Shown: positions 57,719 through 64,000 of the stretch, piece after piece | How positions within the stretch are numbered: position 1 is the stretch's first letter | How the letters are laid out: the number at the start of each line of letters is the position of its first letter | Assembly: GCF_006094435.1 (NCBI RefSeq) | Contig: NZ_CP034783.1 | Coordinates: forward strand, 1-64,000 | Origin: Pseudomonas sp. MPC6 | GTDB lineage: Bacteria > Pseudomonadota > Gammaproteobacteria > Pseudomonadales > Pseudomonadaceae | Direction of reading: 5' to 3' | Length of the DNA: 64,000 nt | Translations under genes and position numbers: made by a program | Notes under the pieces: generated by a model | What the model saw: the letters and a program-made list of their open reading frames with translations, nothing else | Told to the model about the DNA's origin: nothing | The model's database searches: none

Positions 57719-58615
57719 TCATTGTTTGCCCAACGCAAAGTTGGGCAACGCCCCCACCGGCTGATTGAACTGGTACGGAATAGACACCAGCCCCAACCCG
57801 GTATTGCGCTGAACGACAAAGTGCAAATGCGGCCCGCTGCTGTTGCCGGTGTTGCCCGACAGCGCCAGCGCACTCCCCACCGAAACCCGCTGCCCCTCGC
57901 CAACGCTTACCGACCCTTGCTTGAGGTGCAAATACACGCCCATGGTCCCGTCATCGTGCAGCACCCGCACGAAATTCCCCGATGGATCGGTGCCGCGCCC
58001 GGTCTGACTGTTCTCGGTTTTCACCACCACCCCGCCCCGGGCCGCGATGATCGGCGTACCTTCAGGCATGGCGATGTCCATGGCGTAACGGCTCTTGGCA
58101 CCGAAGTGGCTGTATTGACCATTGGCCCCCTGACTCAAGCGAAACGGCCCGCCACGCCAGGGCAACGGATAACGATAGGCCATGGCGGTTCCTGAGGGGT
58201 CGCCCAGGGAATACTGGAACCTTGGGGCATACACCAGAGGCTTTCCGGCTTGGGTGGCGGTGAGCAGCGCCAGACGAATGTTGCTGCGCGCCGGCATGAC
58301 CCGGCGGATCGGCCGGCTCGGTGCGCCGCTGACGTTCTTCAACCTGGCAAAACTTAATTCGATCTCGACCGGGGCATACAGGTCATTGCGCACGTAAACG
58401 CTGTCCATGCCCTTCTGCTTCTTGATATCGAGGTACACCTGACGCTCGAGGCGCTCGACCATGCGATCGCGAAAAACGAACACCTGGGCGCCCTGCGTGG
58501 GGCGGTCGCTGTAGGAGACCACGCCATGGGCGTCTTTGGACTTGTAGATCGTAATGGCCACAGCCGAGGTGGAGGCCAGGAAAAGACCACAGAAAAACAG
58601 CAGGCGCGCGAGCAT
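57719..58615 (-). CDS. M23-family metallopeptidase
   Basis: A 298-residue secreted zinc endopeptidase, probably acting on peptidoglycan cross-links. A signal peptide covers about 1-22. The metal motifs are HFGAKSRYAMDIAMPEGT (HxxxD type) and the C-terminal GPHLHFVVQRN (HxH). The ATG at 58615 (MLARLLFFCGLF) was used; the further upstream codon is TTG. PA5363 is the equivalent. Divergence of its N-terminal DUF4124-like region (TIYKSKDAHGVVSYSD) is typical. Confidence 0.9.
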   Translation of the reverse strand: MLARLLFFCGLFLASTSAVAITIYKSKDAHGVVSYSDRPTQGAQVFVFRDRMVERLERQVYLDIKKQKGMDSVYVRNDLYAPVEIELSFARLKNVSGAPSRPIRRVMPARSNIRLALLTATQAGKPLVYAPRFQYSLGDPSGTAMAYRYPLPWRGGPFRLSQGANGQYSHFGAKSRYAMDIAMPEGTPIIAARGGVVVKTENSQTGRGTDPSGNFVRVLHDDGTMGVYLHLKQGSVSVGEGQRVSVGSALALSGNTGNSSGPHLHFVVQRNTGLGLVSIPYQFNQPVGALPNFALGKQ

Positions 58616-58734
58616 GGGCAAGATTCTGTCGAGTAAGGCCTGGGAGATGAGCCTAGCAGCTGCAATGGACCGGGCTAGTGGGCAGATGTTTCAAAATGGG
58701 CAGGCCGACGGATGTGTGGTGTATGTGCCGGCCC

Positions 58735-58759
58735 CTTCGCGAGCAAGCTCGCTTGTATG
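58735..58759. repeat. Single REP unit
   Basis: CCTTCGCGAGCAAGCTCGCTTG, without a partner, between the response regulator stop and the M23 start. Confidence 0.75.
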
Positions 58760-58817
58760 TTTAGACTTGAAGGGGTGGGCGGCGTTCCGACGAAGGCGGT
58801 CTGACAGGCAACGACGA

Positions 58818-59729
58818 TTACGCGCCGGGAATGAAATGCTTCTGCGCCGTGCCACGCGCAATCAACCGGGAGATGTAGTCCAGCTTCTGCGCATCCTGAT
58901 CGACAAAACGAAACGTCAGCTGCAACCATTGGCTGTCGGGTTTGGGCTCATGGGCGACGATGGCGTGCAGGTAGCCGTTCAGGCGAGCGGTTTCGGCGTT
59001 GTCGCCCTGTTCCAGATCGAGCACGGCGCAGTCGAGGACTTGTGGCAGGGAGTCAGTACGCTTGACCACCAGCAGTGCCTCCCTGAGGCTCAAGGCCTTG
59101 ATCACACACTGCGCAATGCCATTGGGTAAACGCAGTTGGCCCTGGCCGCGACCACCGCTGAGTCCCGAGGACGCTGGCGCCTTGACCGGTGGGCTGTTGA
59201 GCAAACCGCGAGACGCTGCAGTCGGCGCGGCGGCGACGGCAGGTGGCGCGACCACAGCGGACGTACCGCCCGTCAATGCATTCAGGGAATCATTACCGAA
59301 GGCCGAATTGATTTTGCTCGGCACGCTGTTGATCAAGGCATCGAGCTTGCCAACCTTGTTCAGTGCCTGCTTGACCTTGGTCACCAACTGCTCGTTGGTG
59401 AAGGGTTTGCTGACGTAACCGGAAACGCCGGCCTGGATCGCCTGGACGACATTCTCTTTGTCGCCGCGACTGGTCACCATCACGAATGGCAGGGTCTTGA
59501 GGTGGTCCTGCTCGCGGCACCAGGTCAGCAGTTCCAGGCCGGACATTTCCGGCATTTCCCAGTCGCACAGCACGAGGTCGAACATCCCCCGTGCCAGCAA
59601 GGACTGAGCTTTCCTGCCGTTGACCGCTTCTTCGATGCGGATGCCCGGGAAGTAGTTGCGCAGGCACTTCTTCACCAGGTCACGAATGAACGACGCGTCG
59701 TCCACGACCAATACACTGACCTTACTCAT
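58818..59729 (-). CDS. Response regulator with unknown output domain
   Basis: A 303-residue protein with an N-terminal CheY-like receiver (about 1-122; phosphorylated Asp56 in LVLCDWEMPEM, Lys in VSKPFTNEQL). After an Ala/Pro-rich linker (about 155-190) comes a C-terminal domain of about 110 residues that I do not recognise; it could be PilZ-like by size only. The ATG at 59729 (MSKVSVLVVDDASFIRD) is the family start. PA5364 occupies the same place beside phoU. Confidence 0.88.
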   Translation of the reverse strand: MSKVSVLVVDDASFIRDLVKKCLRNYFPGIRIEEAVNGRKAQSLLARGMFDLVLCDWEMPEMSGLELLTWCREQDHLKTLPFVMVTSRGDKENVVQAIQAGVSGYVSKPFTNEQLVTKVKQALNKVGKLDALINSVPSKINSAFGNDSLNALTGGTSAVVAPPAVAAAPTAASRGLLNSPPVKAPASSGLSGGRGQGQLRLPNGIAQCVIKALSLREALLVVKRTDSLPQVLDCAVLDLEQGDNAETARLNGYLHAIVAHEPKPDSQWLQLTFRFVDQDAQKLDYISRLIARGTAQKHFIPGA

Positions 59730-59790
59730 CCACCACCCCTTTAAAAATCCTGGCAGGCATTGCCTTTCGCTGACGGCACATTGCCAAAAC

Positions 59791-59880
59791 TGTAGAAGCC
59801 GGCTTGCTGGCGAAGGCGGTGTATCAGACGATACCAATGTGGCAGGTGACGACCCCTTCGCTGGCAAGCCAGCTCCTACA
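59791..59880. repeat. Paired inverted REP element
   Basis: TGTAGAAGCCGGCTTGCTGGCGAAGG and an inverted partner (CTTCGCTGGCAAGCCAGCTCCTACAG) lie upstream of the response regulator gene. Confidence 0.85.
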
Positions 59881-59948
59881 GAACTGCATTGCAGTCACGC
59901 CGGGACTTTTCGTTCGCGGGCGCTGCTTTCAAACAGGTAACCCACAAA

Positions 59949-59983
59949 CAAAAACGCCCGGCCAAAGGGCCGGGCGCTTTTCT
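59949..59983 (-). terminator. Terminator of the pst-phoU operon
   Basis: Stem CGCCCGGCC/GGCCGGGCG with an AAA loop; on the minus strand it ends in GTTTTTGTTT, ten bases past the phoU stop. Confidence 0.92.
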
Positions 59984-59992
59984 CGGGGCATC

Positions 59993-60754
59993 TTACTTAT
60001 CGTCAGCGTTGCCCGGAACATTAGCGGTTTCGCTACTGGTACCTTCAACTTCTTCTTTCATGCGTTTAAGGCCCAGGTGACGCACGTCCGTGCCGCGCAC
60101 CAGGTAAATCACCAGTTCGGAAATGTTGCGCGCGTGGTCGCCAATCCGCTCCAGCGAACGCAGGACCCAGATAATGCTCAAGACTCGCGAAATAGAACGC
60201 GGGTCTTCCATCATGTAGGTGGCCAGCTCGCGCAATGCCGTCTTGTATTCGCGGTCGATGATTTTGTCGTACTGCGCCACCGACAACGCGAGGTCGGCGT
60301 CGAAACGGGCAAAGGCGTCCAGTGCGTCGCGAACCATGTTGCGCACCTGGTCGCCGATGTGGCGCACTTCGACGTAGCCGCGTGGCGCTTCGCCTTCTTC
60401 GCACAATTGAATGGCGCGACGGGCGATCTTGGTCGCTTCGTCACCGATGCGCTCCAGGTCGATCACCGACTTGGAGATGCTGATGATCAAGCGCAGGTCG
60501 GACGCCGCCGGTTGACGTCGGGCCAGGATGCGCAGGCATTCTTCGTCGATGTTGCGTTCCATCTGATTGATCTGGTCATCGATCTCGCGAACCTGCTGGG
60601 CCAGGCCGGAGTCGGCCTCGATCAGCGCGGTGACCGCGTCATTGACCTGCTTTTCCACCAGCCCGCCCATGGCCAGGAGGTGACTGCGCACTTCCTCGAG
60701 CTCAGCGTTGAACTGCGCAGAGATGTGATGGGTAAGGCCTTCTTTACTAATCAT
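59993..60754 (-). CDS. phoU: Phosphate signalling protein PhoU
   Basis: Peripheral protein that links the Pst transporter to PhoR and represses the Pho regulon when phosphate is ample. 253 residues made of two repeated three-helix units, with the metal-binding motifs DLRLIISISKSVIDLERIGDEA and RSLERIGDHARNISE. The ATG at 60754 gives the family start (MISKEGLTHHISAQFNAELEEVR). Last gene of the pst operon, followed by a terminator. Confidence 0.96.
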   Translation of the reverse strand: MISKEGLTHHISAQFNAELEEVRSHLLAMGGLVEKQVNDAVTALIEADSGLAQQVREIDDQINQMERNIDEECLRILARRQPAASDLRLIISISKSVIDLERIGDEATKIARRAIQLCEEGEAPRGYVEVRHIGDQVRNMVRDALDAFARFDADLALSVAQYDKIIDREYKTALRELATYMMEDPRSISRVLSIIWVLRSLERIGDHARNISELVIYLVRGTDVRHLGLKRMKEEVEGTSSETANVPGNADDK

Positions 60755-60770
60755 CGGTTTCGCTCCGCGA

Positions 60771-60868
60771 AAGTTGCAAGCTTCAAGCTGCAAGCTTCAA
60801 GCAGTTATGTATGAGTCCTGGTATCGCACGCTTGTTTCCAGCCGCTTGCAGCTTGATGCTTGCGGCTG
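60771..60868. repeat. CAAGCTT-type palindromic repeats between pstB and phoU
   Basis: GCAAGCTTCAAGCTGCAAGC (about 60776-60800) and AGCCGCTTGCAGCTTGATGC (about 60840-60868) form imperfect inverted repeats. This is a second repeat class, different from the GTAGGAGC REP, and sits inside an operon where it may set the pstB/phoU mRNA ratio. Confidence 0.75.
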
Positions 60869-60873
60869 CCCTG

Positions 60874-61707
60874 CTAGCCATAACGACCGGTAATGTAGTC
60901 TTCGGTCTGCTTCTTCGCCGGATTGGTGAACAGGGTGTCGGTGTCGCCGAACTCCACCAGTTTGCCCATGTACATGAATGCGGTGTAGTCGGAAACCCGC
61001 GCGGCCTGCTGCATGTTGTGGGTCACGATGACAATGGTGAACTTCGATTTCAATTCGTAGATCAGTTCTTCGACTTTCAACGTGGAGATCGGGTCGAGTG
61101 CCGAGCACGGTTCGTCGAGCAGCAGCACTTCCGGTTCCACGGCGATGGTGCGCGCGATCACCAGACGTTGCTGCTGACCACCGGACAGGCCGAGTGCCGA
61201 TTCGTGCAGGCGGTCTTTGACTTCTTCCCACAAGGCGGCGCCTTTCAACGCCCACTCAACGGCTTCGTCGAGTACGCGTTTCTTGTTGATGCCCTGAATG
61301 CGCAAACCGTAAACCACGTTTTCGTAGATGGTCTTCGGAAACGGATTCGGCTTCTGGAACACCATGCCGACGCGACGACGCAGCTCGGCCACGTCTTCAC
61401 CCTTGCGGTAGATGTTGTTGCCGTACAGGTTGATGGCGCCTTCTACACGGCAACCGTCGACCAGGTCGTTCATGCGGTTGAAGGTGCGCAGCAGCGTGGA
61501 CTTGCCGCAGCCGGACGGGCCGATGAAGGCCGTCACGCGCTGTTTCGGAATGTTCATGCTGACGTCGTACAGCGCTTGTTTATCGCCGTAGAACAGGCTC
61601 AGGCCCGGCACTTCGATGGCTACGGTTTCCTGCTCGAGGCTCAGGCTCTGCTTGTCGCGGCCCAGGGCGGACATGTTGATGCCGTGGGTATGTGCTTCGT
61701 GCTGCAT
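60874..61707 (-). CDS. pstB: Phosphate ABC transporter ATPase PstB
   Basis: ATP-binding subunit of the high-affinity phosphate importer, 277 residues. Walker A is GPSGCGKST near residues 49-57, the ABC signature is LSGGQQQR, Walker B is [11 protein letters not shown]. The N-terminus is about 20 residues longer than in E. coli PstB. It lies between pstA and phoU. Confidence 0.97.
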   Translation of the reverse strand: MQHEAHTHGINMSALGRDKQSLSLEQETVAIEVPGLSLFYGDKQALYDVSMNIPKQRVTAFIGPSGCGKSTLLRTFNRMNDLVDGCRVEGAINLYGNNIYRKGEDVAELRRRVGMVFQKPNPFPKTIYENVVYGLRIQGINKKRVLDEAVEWALKGAALWEEVKDRLHESALGLSGGQQQRLVIARTIAVEPEVLLLDEPCSALDPISTLKVEELIYELKSKFTIVIVTHNMQQAARVSDYTAFMYMGKLVEFGDTDTLFTNPAKKQTEDYITGRYG

Positions 61708-61802
61708 GGGAGGCTCCCTGTGCTGACAAATTCGGTTCGTTTAACCGTTGGCTTAGTATTCGGGCCAGCGGCTTACTCAAAATCCATGTCTGACGCCGGT
61801 CC

Positions 61803-61897
61803 CCTGTAGGAGCTGGCTTACCAGCGAAGGCGATTTCAGATTCAACGATGATGTTGACTGATCCGCCGCATTCGCTGGCTTGCCAGCTCCTACAGGG
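61803..61897. repeat. Paired REP element between pstA and pstB
   Basis: CCCTGTAGGAGCTGGCTTACCAGCG and its inverted copy sit inside the pst operon, where they may attenuate or stabilise parts of the mRNA. Confidence 0.88.
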
Positions 61898-61907
61898 TCC
61901 GCGGTGA

Positions 61908-63578
61908 TTAGCTATCCAGCGCTTTGTATTTTTCGCGCAGGTGGTTACGGATGTAGACGGCCGACAGGTTCAATGTCGCGATCACCAGCACCAGCAACAG
62001 CGCTGTGGCGTACACCAGCGGCCGTGCGGCTTCGACGTTCGGGCTCTGGAAGCCGACGTCATAAATATGGAAGCCCAGGTGCATGATCTTCTGGTCCAGG
62101 TGCAAGTACGGGTAGTTGCCGTCCAGCGGCAGCGACGGTGCCAGTTTCACCACGCCCACCAGCATCAGCGGCGCCACTTCACCGGCGGCGCGCGCCACGG
62201 CGAGGATCATCCCGGTCATCATCGCCGGGCTGGCCATCGGCAGCACGATCTTCCACAAGGTTTCCGCCTTGGTCGCGCCGAGGGCCAACGAGCCTTCACG
62301 CACGGTGCGGGGAATCCGCGCCAGGCCTTCTTCGGTGGCCACGATCACCACGGGCACCGCCAGCAGCGCCAGGGTCAGGGACGCCCAGAGCAGACCCGGC
62401 GTACCGAAGGTCGGCGCCGGCAATGCTTCAGGGAAGAACAACCGGTCGACCGAGCCGCCCAGCACATAGACGAAGAAGCCCAGGCCGAACACGCCGTAAA
62501 CGATGGCCGGAACACCCGCCAGGTTGTTCACCGCGATGCGGATAATCCGGGTCAAGGCGTTCTGCTTGGCATACTCACGCAAGTAAACCGCCGCCAGTAC
62601 ACCGAACGGCGTCACGATCATCGCCATGATCAAGGTCATCATCACAGTGCCGAAAATCGCCGGGAAGATCCCGCCTTCGGTGTTCGCTTCACGCGGGTCG
62701 TCGCTGAGGAATTCCCAGACCTTGCTGAAGTAGAAGCCAATCTTGGTGAAGGTGCCCATGGCGTTCGGCTGGTAGGCATGCACCACCTTGCCGATATCGA
62801 TGACGATTTCTTTGCCGTTGGCATCGCGGGCCGTCAGGCTGTCGCGGTTGAACTGGGCGTGCAGGTCGGCAAGACGCGCTTCGATGTCCTGATAACGCGC
62901 GTTCAGCTCGGCGCGCTCGGACTCCATGTCCGCTTGCGCGGTGGCGTCGAGTTTACCGGCCAGTTCCAGTTTGCGACCATGCAGGCGGATGCGTTCGAGG
63001 CCGGCGTTGATCGCGCCGATATCGGACTTCTCCAGGGTCTTGAGTTGTGCCGCGAGCTCATTGACGCGAGCGACACGGGCCTGCAACTCCGGCCATGCGG
63101 CTTCGCCTTCGGCGATGACCTTGCCGTCCTGTTTGACGTTGACCAGGTAGCCGTAGAAGTTGCCCCACTCACGACGCTCGACGGCCATCAGCTCCGGCGG
63201 CGTTTTCTGATTCGTCAGCCACTCGCCGACGATCCAGGTGAAGTCGTTGCCGTTCAGGTCACGGTTGCCGACCTTGATCAGCTCGCGGGTCATGAACTCC
63301 GGGCCCTGATCGGGCACCGGCAGGCCAGCGCTTTTCAGGCGCTCGCGGGGCACTTGTTCCTTTTGCACCACTTCGCCGACGACCAGGTGATTGGCCTGGC
63401 CCGGCACGTCGTAGCTGGCGTGGATCAGGTCCGCCGGCCAAAAGTGACCCAAGCCGCGCACGGCAATCACCGCGAGCAGGCCAATGGTCATGATGACCGC
63501 GATGGACACCGCGCCACCGCTCATCCAGACGCCAGGGGCGCCGCTCTTGAACCATCCATTCAGGGAGTTCTGTTTCAC
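61908..63578 (-). CDS. pstA: Phosphate ABC transporter permease PstA
   Basis: Inner-membrane permease subunit, 556 residues, nearly twice E. coli PstA (296). The first helix (about 20-42) is followed by a 260-residue periplasmic insertion (about 43-300) with a probable coiled coil at about 165-245 (VARVNELAAQLKTLEKSD), then the normal permease helices and the EAA loop LALGATKAETLWKIVLPMA. It starts at GTG (63578) with AAGGTAG upstream, 15 bases after pstC. The insertion is known in Pseudomonas PstA, role unknown. Confidence 0.92.
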   Translation of the reverse strand: MKQNSLNGWFKSGAPGVWMSGGAVSIAVIMTIGLLAVIAVRGLGHFWPADLIHASYDVPGQANHLVVGEVVQKEQVPRERLKSAGLPVPDQGPEFMTRELIKVGNRDLNGNDFTWIVGEWLTNQKTPPELMAVERREWGNFYGYLVNVKQDGKVIAEGEAAWPELQARVARVNELAAQLKTLEKSDIGAINAGLERIRLHGRKLELAGKLDATAQADMESERAELNARYQDIEARLADLHAQFNRDSLTARDANGKEIVIDIGKVVHAYQPNAMGTFTKIGFYFSKVWEFLSDDPREANTEGGIFPAIFGTVMMTLIMAMIVTPFGVLAAVYLREYAKQNALTRIIRIAVNNLAGVPAIVYGVFGLGFFVYVLGGSVDRLFFPEALPAPTFGTPGLLWASLTLALLAVPVVIVATEEGLARIPRTVREGSLALGATKAETLWKIVLPMASPAMMTGMILAVARAAGEVAPLMLVGVVKLAPSLPLDGNYPYLHLDQKIMHLGFHIYDVGFQSPNVEAARPLVYATALLLVLVIATLNLSAVYIRNHLREKYKALDS

Positions 63579-63593
63579 AGACTTCTACCTTTC

Positions 63594-64000
63594 TTAAAGC
63601 GACGAGTATTTCTTGCGCAGGCGCTGACGAATCAGTTCTGCGAGGGTGTTCATGACGAAGGTGAACAACAGCAGCACCAGCGCCGAGAGGAACAGCACGC
63701 GGTAGTGGCTGCCGCCGACTTCCGACTCCGGCATTTCCACCGCGACGTTGGCGGCCAGGGTGCGCAGGCCTTCGAACAGGTTCATTTCCATGACCGGGGT
63801 GTTACCGGTGGCCATCAGCACGATCATGGTTTCACCGACCGCACGGCCCATGCCGATCATCAGTGCCGAGAAGATGCCCGGGCTGGCGGTGAGGAGCACC
63901 ACGCGAGTCATGGTCTGCCATGGCGTGGCTCCGAGGGCCAGGGAACCCAGGGTCAGGCCACGCGGCACGCTGAACACCGCGTCTTCGGCGATGGAGTAGA
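63594..64000 (-). CDS. pstC: Phosphate ABC transporter permease PstC (3' part)
   Basis: C-terminal about 135 residues of the partner permease; the 5' part lies beyond the window. The open frame runs through the window edge (YSIAEDAVFSVPRGLTLGS). The EAA loop LALGATPWQTMTRVVLLTAS and the terminal helix VLFLSALVLLLFTFVMN are visible. The operon promoter and Pho box lie outside. Confidence 0.93.
   Translation of the reverse strand, partial: YSIAEDAVFSVPRGLTLGSLALGATPWQTMTRVVLLTASPGIFSALMIGMGRAVGETMIVLMATGNTPVMEMNLFEGLRTLAANVAVEMPESEVGGSHYRVLFLSALVLLLFTFVMNTLAELIRQRLRKKYSSL

Overview
The window is a contiguous piece of chromosome from a fluorescent-type Pseudomonas (P. fluorescens/P. putida lineage). 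The evidence is high GC with strong third-position G/C, a gene order that follows the rep-xpt ... dadAX-lrp ... rpmBG-radC-coaBC-dut-algC-argB ... pyrE-crc ... rph-yicC-gmk-rpoZ-spoT ... oxyR-recG ... rubA-ubiCA-phoBR ... phoU-pstBAC arrangement I know from P. aeruginosa PAO1 and P. putida, and many copies of the Pseudomonas REP hairpin (GTAGGAGCTGGCTTGCCAGC and variants). I saw no rRNA or tRNA gene, CRISPR array, insertion sequence or prophage.

Layout. 1-5.3 kb: rep helicase, xpt, an acetyl-CoA hydrolase/transferase and a cytochrome c5. 5.4-18.6 kb: amino-acid and polyamine catabolism. This holds the regulator pauR, the D-alanine module dadX/RidA-like/dadA with divergent lrp, a PauB-type oxidase, a MocR regulator, a phospholipase D-like lipoprotein, an MFS transporter, the aldehyde dehydrogenase pauC and a cupin. 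18.7-28.1 kb: core genes (L33, L28, a peptide-binding protein, radC, coaBC, dut, algC, argB, pyrE, crc). 28.1-30.2 kb: a gltS glutamate symporter and a DUF4870 membrane protein. 30.2-37.5 kb: rph, yicC, gmk, rpoZ, spoT, ridA, a lipoprotein and an SDR enzyme. 37.7-45 kb: an exbB-exbD-tonB operon, oxyR, recG, a YbaK-like/HDOD fusion and a small SCP2-like protein. 45-49.8 kb: an accessory island (below). 49.9-53.9 kb: HU, rubredoxin and its reductase, ubiC-ubiA and a small secreted protein. 54-64 kb: the phosphate regulon (phoB-phoR, then phoU, pstB, pstA and the 3' part of pstC on the other strand) with a CorC-type membrane protein, an M23 peptidase and a response regulator between.

The most interesting stretch is 45.4-49.8 kb. 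A 449-residue protein has a glycine-zipper N-terminal region and a C-terminal Ntox15 (Tde-type DNase) domain with the HxxD motif (HNPD). Three tandem paralogous GAD-like/DUF1851 immunity genes follow it, each encoding 205 residues. In front of the second and third immunity genes I can read short in-frame remnants ending in HKC-stop and HKF-stop that resemble the C-terminal tail of the toxin (LHKC-stop). The array therefore looks like the residue of repeated toxin-immunity cassette acquisitions in which older toxins were lost and their immunity genes kept. The island lies between an intact DUF6124-type gene, preceded by a strongly foldable RNA leader with a UUCG tetraloop, and a broken DUF6124 copy; REP elements flank both. 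No VgrG, PAAR or secretion gene is present, so the effector is an orphan here.

Other regulatory signals read directly from the sequence: a perfect AAnAAnAA (Hfq/Crc-type) motif just before the gltS start, next to crc itself; a perfect 24-bp palindrome upstream of gltS; a 10-bp inverted repeat upstream of the MocR gene; a candidate Lrp site between dadA and lrp; a Pho box upstream of phoB; and several clear intrinsic terminators.
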